Shown in pieces: positions 24,056 through 34,301 of a stretch of 64,000 nt of DNA. Each line of letters begins with the position of its first letter. Within the stretch, counting starts at the first letter, position 1. Source of the DNA: Mactra quadrangularis (taxonomy: Eukaryota > Mollusca > Bivalvia > Venerida > Mactridae); contig CM046294.1 of the NCBI GenBank assembly GCA_025267735.1, positions 19,712,162 through 19,776,161 on the forward strand, written 5' to 3'. The notes under the pieces were generated by a model. The model was not told the origin of the DNA and ran no database searches. It worked only from the letters and a program-made list of their open reading frames with translations. Made by a program: the position numbers and the translations under genes.

Positions 24056-24655
24056 TGATTACTAGGGAACGGAACAGAAGAGAACGGATTATTCCGATAC
24101 GGAACAGAAGAGAACTGATTATTAGGATACGGAACAGAAGAGAACGGATTATTAGAAAACGGAACAGAAGAGAACGGATTATTCGGATACGGAACAGAAG
24201 AGAACGGATTATTCGGATACGGAACAGAAGATAACGGATTATTAGGGAACGGAACAGAAGGGAACGGAATATTAGCATACGGAACAGAAGAGAACGGATT
24301 ATTAGGAAACGGAACAGAAGAGAACGGATTATTAGAAAACGGAACAGAAGAGAACGGATTATTCGGATACGGAACAGAAGAGAACGGATTATTCGGATAC
24401 GGAACAGAAGAGAACGGATTATTCGGATACGGAACAGAAGAGAACGGATTATTCGGATACGGAACAGAAGAGAACGGATTATTCGGATACGGAACAGAAG
24501 ATAACGGATTATTAGGGAACGGAACAGAAGAAAACGGAATATTAGCATATGGAACAGAAGAGAACGAATAATTAGGGAACGGAACAGAAGAGAACGGATT
24601 ATTAGGATACGGAACAGAAGAGCACGGGTTATTAGGAAACGGAACAAAACAGTTT
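24056..24655 (+). repeat. 30-bp minisatellite, 20 units, no indels
   Basis: The unit is 'cggaacagaagagaacggat' plus 'tattcggata', repeated about 20 times in strict 30-base register. Variants (ttaggga, ttagaaa, ttcggat) alternate in blocks, including a repeated segment of several units, so it grew partly by multi-unit duplication. Because 30 is a multiple of three and the unit lacks stops, one minus-strand frame stays open from 24030 to 24692 (220 codons of a 10-residue repeat). One plus frame is open for 63 codons. I read these as by-products. Confidence 0.97.
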
Positions 24656-25287
24656 TAAAACATAAGATCGAAGACTCACAGATTAATATCACTGTATTTT
24701 AGCAATTTAGCATGGTGGGCTACATGCATGAGCATGGGTAGTCAGCCACGAACCTTGGACCGACGATCTTGTGAGGATCTCGCCACATAGTAGCGAGAAA
24801 AGTCAAACTCGATGAAGAAATGGTCTTCGTGTGGATTTTACTTTGTATATAATAGGAAGAAAATGACTCGATGCAGATATATACTTGTAAAAAGATGTCA
24901 GTCGGCTAGAAAATCGAAACAAAAACATGAACGTTGGTAAAAAATGAGCTGAACACACTAAACAATGGCAAAGAGAATTTGTTGAGCTGGCTAGACACCT
25001 GGAATTAAAGACGACAAAATAGTTTGTTTACATTTGAAAACTTGTATGAGAATAATTGATTGTTTTTCGGGTATTAAGGTAACATTTTTTATCCTATCCC
25101 AGTTTTTATAAAAATAAAAGTATTATCAGCTTGTTTATATACATGTAAATAAATATAGTGCGCAGATTATAATAGATTCATGTACCGGTTCACCTTGCGG
25201 TTATCGGTAACCAGATTCTGACGTAAACTGCGGTTTTTATTTGACCTCTGTGTTTTTGTTGTTGTTGTTGTTGAGTTTTTGTGTATT
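24656..25287. other. AT-rich DNA with a short (GTT)n
   Basis: A (GTT) microsatellite of about 6 units lies at 25255-25273. Nothing else was recognised. Confidence 0.4.
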
Positions 25288-25434
25288 ATTCGGAATACCT
25301 CGGCGATAGTTGTGCTGCTATAGCTTACAGTCATTTGTGTCAGTTGTAAGCCTCGCCACAGACGATCTCAATGTAATACCTGGGAAACCACTCGAGTGAT
25401 TTCGTAAACTGACGATAGCCGAGGTGTTTCGAAT
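25288..25434. mobile_element. Small foldback MITE, 'ATTCGGAAyACCTCGGC' ends
   Basis: The left 'attcggaatacctcggcgat' pairs with the right 'gatagccgaggtgtttcgaa'. The termini match the elements at 3345 (cctcggctattcg), 4273 and 59000. No target duplication is visible. Confidence 0.7.
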
Positions 25435-26420
25435 GAGATTACAGTATCACATAAACGGTTTTTATTTTGCAAAAATGTGATGTGCATGTTTATCATTTTT
25501 ATTTTTGGCACAATGCCAATTTTTAACATTTTTTTCAATCTTAAAATTCCTGATTAGTGACGTCATTACAAGGACAATGAAAACAGAAACCAAGAAAACC
25601 CAATAAATCGAATAGAAAAGAAATATATTCGTGAAACCTTTATTTGTTAAATCAGAAAATCAAACGTCATAACTGGTAAACCGATCTCGTTTATTCAGCC
25701 TATAAAAACAACAAGTAATGCGGTTAACCGGCAAATTCTTCGAATACAAAGGGAAGAAGATAAGAAAAAACAAAGAATTTCCAAATCCAACTTGTCTGCG
25801 GTTGGTTAATAGTTTCCTTTTGTTTTTGTGTAAACATGTTTAATTTATCATTGTGATAACCATCAAATTGTATAATCTTTGTAAATCTCTATGTAGGTCA
25901 AACGTTTTTAAATTTCCGGTCGTTTCCGGTATTTTACGTCGATTTCCGTATGCTCTTAAAAGTCTTATCATTTTCTAAGTGTTTTTTGAATTTGAATTGA
26001 AGTGAGTAGATTGTATTGACGTAGATAATCATTTTAAAATTGATTTCAATCTTAAAGTATGTATATTTAAATATTTAAAGCTTGAATTGCAAGTTTTACC
26101 ATTTTGATTTACAATAATGATGAAAATAAAATGCTTGTACACGCATTTACTAATCTTTACTTGTGACGACTGCATGATTGGTTCAAACCTATTCAATTAA
26201 ACAAATCAATTATCTATGTACGTCATGATTGATTGATTGATTGATTGATTTACATATACTCTTGTAAACTTTGAAGTATTCAATTTAAATGTACAATGTA
26301 TAATACTTTAAAGTTTAGAAACTGAAAATGTGACTCTGTGACGTTTCTTTTGATTTGTACTCAAGTATAGAGTGTGCATTCGTAGAATGACAAAGTATAT
26401 AAAATATAAATCGACAATCA
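25435..26420. other. AT-rich DNA with a (GATT)6 microsatellite
   Basis: Six GATT units lie at 26227-26250. No other structure or coding-like frame was found. Confidence 0.45.
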
Positions 26421-26815
26421 CAATCTGATTAAACCCGATCTAAAAGTTTACGCTCGCCTACTCGCTATTTTAGATCTGGTCGTTTTCAAACGAGGGTCAC
26501 GTTCAGGTAACCTTTTCTCATCATAATATTCATGACGAAATTGTTATGATACGTAACTTGTTTACATCGTCTACGTCAAGCAATTTGAAATGAGCCGCCC
26601 AATCGCAGACTGTGAATAATACCGCTGTTAAATTAGCTCACAAACCTTGGTCTGAAAATAGAAATTACGAAATCAAAATGTTATTAATAGTGTTTCGCCT
26701 ATATGAAAGCTTCGCATTGATTGGTCGACATAAAGGTCATCTCGACGTGACCCTCCATTAAGATTTAGAGATCCTGTACGACAACGTTCTACAGGATATC
26801 TGTTTACGGAGATTG
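26421..26815 (+). mobile_element. CAATCT MITE, full-length copy
   Basis: Colinear with 5783-6180 from 'caatctgattaaacccgatc' to 'gtttacggagattg', same orientation, with scattered substitutions. The flanks (cgacaatca, ctcggatca) agree only partly, so the duplication has decayed or the copy has been disturbed. Confidence 0.9.
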
Positions 26816-27617
26816 CTCGGATCATTGGCTGCTGTTGTCCATTATCTTTTGTACTAAAAGAAAATGTTTTCAGATTTAGGGCGGGGATATAATATTTTTG
26901 TAGAACAAATGTTACCCGATAGAATCCAAGTCAGAACTGAGATTTGTACCCACGACCTCTCCAGTCATAAGCGGAAACGGTACCATGTCGTTATGAAAGC
27001 TACCTTGCAGTCAAGGGATTAGAATTGTCGTATTATAATCTTGCTACACAGAAGTCATGTTCTAAATCTGGTTTTGCCAAAACAGCGTAAGTTTCAAAAA
27101 TATGTTGTGTATTCCAAGGGCAGATTCAACTGGGTTCTTCTAAAGTTTCTTTTACAGGATGGACCTAGACACCTAACATGACTTCGAACCTTCCCGTCAG
27201 ATTCGGTAGTAATCTATAACATTCCAGGAAACTTGACAATAAACCCCAAACTTAAATAGCCTTAGAATGAGTCCGAGTGTAAATATCATAGTGTGTGTAA
27301 GACCTATGTATCAATGTACCTCTACAACGCCCCTAACCACAAAAATCTTAAGGTTTTGAACTTGTTCCAGAATGTATATTTTTATATAAAGTGATGATTT
27401 ATACATATATACTAAATGTGATTTCTATGTTTAGAGATCACAGGGTAGAAATATTTACCACAAATTATGCAGCCTTAAGTATCTACTGAATAATTTATTA
27501 CTATGAATATTTACCTACTGTCGCTATGACCTATTACCCATTTTTTGTCATTCGGTTATCTCCGTTTCTTCCCCTGATGCGCTAGACGACCGAATATCTC
27601 CGATTGCTATTTTTATG
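26816..27617. other. DNA without clear features
   Basis: A weak tRNA-like block on the minus strand near 26935-27000 (ggtcgtgggtacaaatc as the complement) could be an old SINE head. Nothing else was recognised. Confidence 0.3.
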
Positions 27618-27620
27618 ATA

Positions 27621-27775
27621 CAGTCTAAAAAGCGTGCGAATACATATTTGTGAATGTCGTTGCCATCCGATGTTTTCTGCTAGAAGTAACCCATGACCAA
27701 CAATTGGTATCATGTGTCAGTCTAAAATTCAGGCGAATACATGTTTATGAAAGTCGTTGTCATCTAATGTGTGAT
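27621..27775 (+). repeat. Two-copy tandem repeat, 97-bp period
   Basis: The block beginning 'cagtctaaaa' with 'gcgaatacat', 'tgtgaatgtcgttgccatc' and 'gatgt' is repeated 97 bases downstream with about 80% identity. Confidence 0.75.
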
Positions 27776-28220
27776 CTTCAATTAATTTGTAATTAATAAA
27801 CTATTACGAATGAAAAATTTAAAGTACTTTTAATCAATTTTTGTGACCTGGTTTTATTATATGGACCATGTACCTGGAGATTCAAATTTCATTTCTGTAT
27901 TTAATGCATAATATAACAGTATATATTATTATATATATTATAAAGACATTCACAATTTTTATCAATTAGCTGATAAAAATGCTTACATTAATGAATAACA
28001 AGGTATTTGGAGCGGCACAGGGTCATTATAGTACAGCTGAATCTTCTCGACCTTTCCCCAGAAAGAATAAACATCTCTCAGCTTCTTCTTTACAAATGCC
28101 ATCTCTCAACAACAGTCATATCAAACAGTCTCCTCTCTAGCATTCTATAATATCAATGTCCATTTCTACTACAAAATTTTCTCAATAATAGACACCTTTC
28201 AAAAGCAGCTAGCTAAAATA

Positions 28221-28320
28221 CATGGAGTTAATTTTCTTCAACTCAGAGCGAAAATTTATTTACCTTGAAATTTCAAGGTAAATAAATTTTCGATCCGAGT
28301 TGAAGAAAATTAACTCCATG
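28221..28320. repeat. 100-bp near-perfect palindrome, no loop
   Basis: The two 50-base arms, starting 'catggagttaattttcttca', pair with only two mismatches and meet at 'ttgaaatttcaa' with no spacer. The sequence 'gctaaaatacat' lies just before it and recurs at about 28353. This is a recent foldback insertion or inverted duplication; on the RNA level it would form a long hairpin. Confidence 0.92.
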
Positions 28321-28820
28321 AACGATCCAGAGCAGAGAAACCTCTTTGGACGTAGCTAAAATACATTTCTCTGTAGCATTTTACAGTATCTAAGTCCTTA
28401 TGATACAACTGTCATGTTACTAAAAGAGTTAATGTAATATGACCCTGTCATGAGGGACTTTTGTCAGTTATCTTTCCTTGATAAAATCTAAAGCAATCCA
28501 ATTGGTAAGTAGGTCCTATCAGTTGGAATCCTTGGATTTTATCGTTTAAGTTCTATCTAAGGATGATAAAATATTTCTTCTAAAATCTTTCTTGTTAATT
28601 AAGATATTTTTACAGGAATGATAAAATTTAGATAATTCTTACCCTGACAATACTCAGCATGAATTTCAAACAAATTAAATGATTAACAAAAAGTTATGTA
28701 AGATTAATTGTGGCAAATTGACATTGAAAAGTAATAGTAAAATCCGGGTAATCCAACTAATTGGACTTACCTATTTGAAGAGTATTCAAGGGGAAATAAC
28801 CGACTAATGTCCCTTATTGA
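28321..28820. other. AT-rich DNA, nothing firm
   Basis: Possible partial duplication of 28130-28200 at 28360-28410 ('tagcattctataatatc' against 'tagcattttacagtatc'). No gene seen. Confidence 0.35.
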
Positions 28821-29041
28821 CAGTTGTATTGAGGTTATTCTGTATACAACATTCAATTCAGTATGATTTTTTATTGGTTGTTTAAGGCAGGTTACACTGT
28901 ATACTGAATTTAGTTTAAGACTGTTATTGACTCTAGTATAGAGGTTTTACTGTATTATCGTTATTTATAGTGATAAACGAGATTTAATCATATGTCCATA
29001 AATAAGAACAGGCGCTTAATGAATACTGTATTAAAATTGAT

Positions 29042-29222
29042 ATACAGTAAAACCTCTGCAGAGCGACCCTCTACAGAACAACACCTCTGTACAACAACAG
29101 CTTTTGATATTTCCCTCAGGTCTAATTCTAATTGAATTTAACATTTGTAGAACAACATTCTCTAACCAGCAACACACTTGAGTCCCTCCCAGTGGGTGTT
29201 GTTCAATAGAGGTTGTACTGTA
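29042..29222. mobile_element. MITE with 'TACAGTAAAACCTCT' ends
   Basis: The left end 'tacagtaaaacctct' matches the inverse of the right end 'agaggttgtactgta', and inner blocks 'gaacaacacctc' and 'gggtgttgttc' also pair. TA steps at both borders fit a TA-inserting Tc1/mariner-type element. Solo right ends of the same type occur at about 28829-28848 and 28937-28956, so several copies clustered here. Confidence 0.75.
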
Positions 29223-29392
29223 TTTGTATTGTTAAAATTTATAAATAAGTGAATACATTTCTCAATGGCCGCTATTTCACAATAAACAACTCCAACCGAT
29301 CTATTGACATGAACTAATTTTAAAAAGATTAATTGTTTATTAATTATGTGAACAGTTACATAAGAGCTGACATAACGTTTGTTTTTTGTTAG

Positions 29393-29556
29393 TTTTAACG
29401 CCTTAGCAACATATTGTACATGTACATATTGACGGTCAGTCAACCTGCCACCGTTCCTTGAAATGTGAATCTCTGGATTTAGCTGTTAGTTAGTTACTAT
29501 GACGAAACTCCACGAAAGTAAGCCCATCACAAGAATCGAAGCCACGACCCTGGTGT
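29393..29556 (-). mobile_element. SINE family R, internally deleted, minus strand
   Basis: On the minus strand: 'gggtcgtggcttcgattctt', 'actttcgtggagtttcg', 'aacagctaaatccagag', 'aaggaacggtggcaggttga', 'gttgctaaggcgttaaaac'. The segment with 'catgtaggacag' found in the other copies is missing. Confidence 0.78.
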
Positions 29557-30622
29557 TTAAAGATTTATGCTTATGCATTTTCTTATTTTACAGAACAGTT
29601 AATATAACGCATACTCTTGCCCTTGTGTATTATACAATTTTATAATGCAACATTAGTTTAGCAAGATTGGGAATAAAGTTGTTGTTACTTATGTTTATCG
29701 TTAAGGAGAAAGGTTTTATGAATTCACTCACCATAGTTCAAATTTGTATTTCAATTCACACGTAAATCACAATTATCAGAGCACTGTTTTACTTTTTCCA
29801 AAATGTTTTCATATAGTTTGGAAAAGTTTCGAAAAGTTAATTAAAATATATAAAAGAGCAGCTACAACCTATCCCATTTTTGTGGTATTTTTTTTTATTT
29901 CGTACAATACAAAGCAATCAATCAACATGTTGACGTGTACATCGTACGCGTACAGTATAAATAAACAATTTTGTTGATTAAAATATTTGACCGCATTATT
30001 TTAACCTCTAACAAACATGTTTCTTGTAGTGAATGACTCTTGTGAATGTTTTGTTCATTAAATGTAAACCTACTACATACGTACGTGATGAAGAACTCGT
30101 TGTAGTAGGTTTTTTCTCTCCTAAATGAAAACAAAGCGGATCAGGGTCATTTACTCTGAAGGTCATCGAACATGATACGCTAAGCCAGTTCAGTGACCTA
30201 TAAAAATTGACTTAGTTGACTTGAGTTGATAGTCATGATATTTGGGCTATGAAAATCAGGCGTTTAGTATGAAGAACTGAGAGGTCAACGACTTCAAAAC
30301 TTGAAATAATCAATGCGAGTTTTACGAGTTTTACGCTGCAAGGAAGGGCGGGGGAAATATTTTGACTCACTGTTTTAACGTCACGTCGACGTATGTCGTT
30401 TTTTCACAGGTCTAATGTTACAACCTATTGGTCAGTGAACCCAGAGTTTTGATTAAACAAAGGTACGATGATCTGTTATGTACGACCATAGTTAAAGTTT
30501 TATGTTATATATTTTAAGTATTGTTAGACACAAGTTCTTTCACCCCGCCCAGCCTACAAAATGCATTAGTTATACATGCACATAAACAATTCATCATGTA
30601 TTCAAGAACTACATGCTAATTG
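29557..30622. other. AT-rich DNA with one small hairpin
   Basis: A hairpin at 30065-30114 has a 12-bp stem (aaacctactaca with its inverse) and is followed by six T. Nothing else was recognised. Confidence 0.4.
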
Positions 30623-30631
30623 CTCTGTAAA

Positions 30632-30725
30632 CAATCTCCGTAAACAGAGATCCTGTAGAGCGTTGTCGTACTAAATTAGCGTGTATGCGAGCGGTAAAAT
30701 TTTAGATCGGGTTTTAATCAGATTG
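30632..30725 (-). mobile_element. CAATCT MITE, 94-bp internally deleted copy
   Basis: Both termini are kept ('caatctccgtaaacagagat' and 'gatcgggttttaatcagatt' ending g), but about 300 bp of interior are missing. An exact 9-bp direct repeat, CTCTGTAAA, lies at 30623-30631 and 30726-30734. The exact duplication shows this is a true insertion, so a short derivative can move. Confidence 0.93.
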
Positions 30726-30736
30726 CTCTGTAAAGT

Positions 30737-30857
30737 GCCAAATTCACTACACTGCAAAACCTGTTTTATAAAACTGAAAGCAGGTCCGAAATCTGTTATA
30801 GGGCTATTGATCCTTGTTTGTGCTCTGATAGGTTGATAAATCAGGGCCAATGTCAAA
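30737..30857 (-). repeat. Dispersed repeat 'ggccctgtttta', inverse copy
   Basis: Complementary to 19555-19682, sharing 'ctataacagatttcgg' and 'atcagagc'. It begins just after the target duplication of the 94-bp MITE. Confidence 0.65.
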
Positions 30858-30984
30858 AACTGATCCGTTGGTTAATATTTAATTCAAATGTTAATAAATA
30901 AGTGATTTGATATAGGCCCTGTTTTTTTCTTAGGACAGTCACATTGGACCCTTGTCTCCATAACGCAAAGCATAAAACCTGAGT

Positions 30985-31200
30985 TGTTCCGATCGTGAGT
31001 TGGTCGTGAAACATTGGATATTTCGTTGAAATACTGTCATCTTACCGTGATCCATAAATTTCGAACTGTTCCGATTATAGCGTTCTGTGAGTACTGAATG
31101 GATCGTGAAACATAAGATATTTCCGTAAAATAGATGAAACCTTATTATGAACCATAAAGGCCGATCTGTTCCGATTGTAGCGTTCCAAGAACAAATTGAA
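30985..31200 (+). repeat. Degenerate tandem repeat, 2-3 units of 80-100 bp
   Basis: Units share 'ctgttccgattatagcgttc', 'gatcgtgaaacataagatat' and 'tgaaccataaa'. The 'tgttccgat' block starts at 30985, 31067 and 31167. A 90-codon minus-strand frame across it is a by-product. Confidence 0.7.
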
Positions 31201-31864
31201 ATGTCAAACAAACTCAGGGCAATGTACTCGAGGTAATTTAGTTTATATTACTTTCGTGTTCTGATAAATGATGGCTTTCAAAATAGAAGATAATGCGAGT
31301 GATAGTTAGCTTAAAATAAACGACCTACTAAAATTCCCCTTCCCTGTTCTTATCTGTGTTTAGAGATAGCTTTGTTCTGGAAAAAATAGTTCAGTTGCTG
31401 GACTTAAAATTACTGTAAGTTTTCACTGATAGAGAATCATTGGTTCGGGCCAAGCAATTCACTATCAGCGAATATTTCAATGAAAAAGTGGACAGTTACT
31501 TTAGAAGAATATGAAACTTGTGCTGATGAATCAATAAAATGAAAGTAAGCCTGACTGTCCGTCCAGTGATGTGTTTTCACTACTGAAATGATCACATAAA
31601 ATCAAAAACTTAGCTCAATATAAACAGCTTGCTTGACCAGTTTATAAGAAATAATTTTATATTCTGCTTCCTGATTGGCACAGAATGCTTAGGCAAGATT
31701 TGTGCTCTAGGAAACACATGTATTTCGACGGATTTTGAGTCATAATGGTATTGGCTATTCAAAGATAACCTGTGTGGCCGTTGTAGTGTTAGAGACATTC
31801 ACAAACTTACATTTGGCCGTATATGTCCGCTTAGCAAACAACACGACGGTAACGTCAACTCAGG

Positions 31865-32035
31865 GTGGAGAGCCACTGAAATAAATCTTGGTCACCCCTG
31901 AGCTTTGGTTCAGGCGTAAGGATCCCTTGCTATAAATCTTTACATACCCAGAGCTTTGTCCGCTTACCAAAAAAGGCGTATCAGAGCAAGGACTCTACTA
32001 AAATAAATTTTGATCACTCCTGAGCTTTAGATTCC
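31865..32035 (+). repeat. Degenerate tandem repeat 'ctgagcttt'
   Basis: Three diverged units share 'actgaaataaatcttggtca', 'ccctgagctttg' or close variants, at uneven spacing of about 60-80 bases. Old array or retroelement fragment. Confidence 0.5.
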
Positions 32036-33628
32036 CCTTAATCTGATATCGGTTGAGGATAAGCGAGTGTACAATGTACGGATATAATATTTCACTCATA
32101 ACAATGAATATATATATAACAAACTCTACAATAACTACGCAGATCTATAACTGTATAATCTCCTCGTAAAGTACAATTGTTTTATAAAACAAAACACTTT
32201 GGTTCAAGGTTATAGAGATAGCTGTACTTCTAAGACAAAGCCATTTTATAGATTACCTTTTATGATGTTTTGCGAGGAGACAAAAGCTCGTGTCCTTGGT
32301 ATTGAAATTACGTTTATATTTATGAATATTATTTTGTACAAATATAAATGTCTATACGTGATATCTAATTATTCTGCTTTTCTGTGAATCAACTTTTACG
32401 GAATTGCTTTATTTAGTCTGAACTCGACTAACTTTAAAGCAATATTGCGCGGAGAAAATAAAAAAATAACTTATTTAGACCGGTTAAGGATTACAGATCG
32501 ACTTAAGAGTACAATTCAGCCGCGGCTGTGACCAAGGGGTAAAGCACATACCTTATAGATTTCGAGGGTCACCGTAAGAACAGATAATGATATTTCTGTT
32601 GTTAATTTTGAATTCCTCCCTAAATGGGGAGAGTTGTCGGCTCCTCGAGGAAAGGTAAAATAGAAGTGTTCAGGAAAGTGCTCAAGAAAGTGAAATGCAT
32701 GGGGAAGTCGCTATGCATAACGTAATGGTGCTAATACTGGAACTGGTAACATAAAATCTAATTAAAAATCAAAGCGCCGATAGCGCTGTCAGACATGGGG
32801 TTTTCTCAGAGTATATGGCTGTATACAACTCATAGAAGCGATACAAGGGACATTTACCTTATATTACATTAACTAGATAAGATATACACGTGCTTCTTAT
32901 CGTCTGCTTGTTAACGCGTAATGCGGACTATATTAATTGCAGGGGTAATTATCCCTTTAATTGCGCGCGCACAACCGAATGTAATCGTCCGCGACAAATT
33001 TTGATGTGGATTTGCCACAGTTCACTACTAAACATGGGGAAACCCCATGTAATTATAAGCCACAGTGGAACAGTGCACAAGTTCTGATTCTAATGAGGTT
33101 GCAGTTTTATTTTTTTGAATGATATTGGAATGGTGTTCATGTATATAAAGGGGGAAAACCTGACTAGGAACAATATTTATTGTTAGTTTATTTTCAAATC
33201 AATAAAGCTATTTGGCCAATGTGGTACTAATAACATAATATTAAACAATATATTTAAACATGTTTCCTTTACAATCACACTATCGCTCCTTTCTCTCACA
33301 CTTCTACTTACTCTCTCACACACATACAATGAGAAGTAAACCTTTGTTCATAACGCTCCTATCACATCAACAAAGACAGCTGACCACAAACAGCTCTTTG
33401 ATTTACTTCTTCTTTAAACAATACAATACAACCACAAAAGTCTGTGTCACCGATAGGCTGTTTTGTAAATAAGTAACATGCCTTTGAACTCGACCATTGT
33501 GTCATGTATGCAAACCAACCACACTTGAAGGAAAGAAAGTCATCTAGAATTAAAACAATTTTCGGAGCATCTCGACCATTTATTGAAGAATAAACTAGGA
33601 ATGATTCTTTGAATATGAGCATTACGAA
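32036..33628. other. DNA without clear features
   Basis: A weak A-box-like block (tgtgaccaaggggtaaagc) at about 32526 has no matching B box. The 107-codon minus-strand frame at 33362-33685 overlaps the CAAAA-rich tract and looks like low complexity. Confidence 0.35.
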
Positions 33629-33736
33629 ACAAAACAAAACAAAAATCAAAAACGAAATCAAATCAAAATCAAAGAAATCAAACAAAACAAAACCAAATCA
33701 AAATCAACAAAAACAAAACAAAACAAACAAGAAAAA
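33629..33736 (+). repeat. CAAAA-rich simple repeat
   Basis: About 108 bases of aaaac/aaatc units (for example aaacaaaacaaaaatcaaa). Low-complexity tract. Confidence 0.9.
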
Positions 33737-33974
33737 ATATATTTAGTGCAATTAACAAGTTGTTCAGTAGAAAAAAAGAAATTGTTACTGAAAAGTGAAG
33801 ATTTGTGAGGTTTTTATGATTAATAGGTAGATTAATTTTATAACAAACTTACACAAGATTCTATTTGAGAAAACTAATTACAAATGACCTTGGTTTTCCC
33901 TGAAACATTGTAACTTCAGATCAGAGATGTGTGGAGGACAAATATAATAGAAGAAAAAAATTCACAAACAGTTC

Positions 33975-34190
33975 AGTACAGAAAAGTGATGGAAATGAAC
34001 TCAAAGGAGTAACAAACAACAAAAATAATCCAATAAAAAGTACGTGCAGAAAAGTGAGGAAAATGAACTCAAAGGAGTAGAAAGCAGCAAAAATAATCCT
34101 ATAACCAATTCTTACAGCAATTAAGTACAGAACTGAGAGGGAAATGAACCGAAAGGAATAGAAAAGAGAAGAAATAAGTCTAAACAAGTC
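33975..34190 (+). repeat. Three-copy tandem repeat, about 65-80 bp
   Basis: Each unit carries 'cagaaaagtgaggaaaatga' followed by 'actcaaaggagtag' and 'caaaaataatcc', with the third copy most diverged. The 126-codon minus-strand frame at 33921-34301 spans it. Hydrophobic, Ser/Phe/Leu-rich and without a recognisable motif, it is most simply a reading of A-rich repeats. Confidence 0.75.
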
Positions 34191-34301
34191 TAAATATAGA
34201 AATCCTATAGTTACCAGTCTATATTGATTGTGTTTACAATGATCCCGAAGAATTAAAGTACACGATGTAATAATAAGTGCAAGCTTTATACTGGGATCCA
34301 T

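Noticed and set aside
24030..24692. 220-codon open frame, the longest in the window
   Set aside because: It is the translation of a stop-free 30-bp tandem unit in which another frame is open on the opposite strand. It has no upstream signal or recognisable domain.
30065..30114. Bacterial-type terminator or microRNA hairpin
   Set aside because: A 12-bp stem followed by six T is weak evidence in a eukaryote, and the loop region pairs poorly.
33362..34301. Minus-strand frames of 107 and 126 codons, hydrophobic
   Set aside because: They cross CAAAA-rich and A-rich tandem repeats whose complement reads as Phe, Leu and Ser. No conserved motif was seen.
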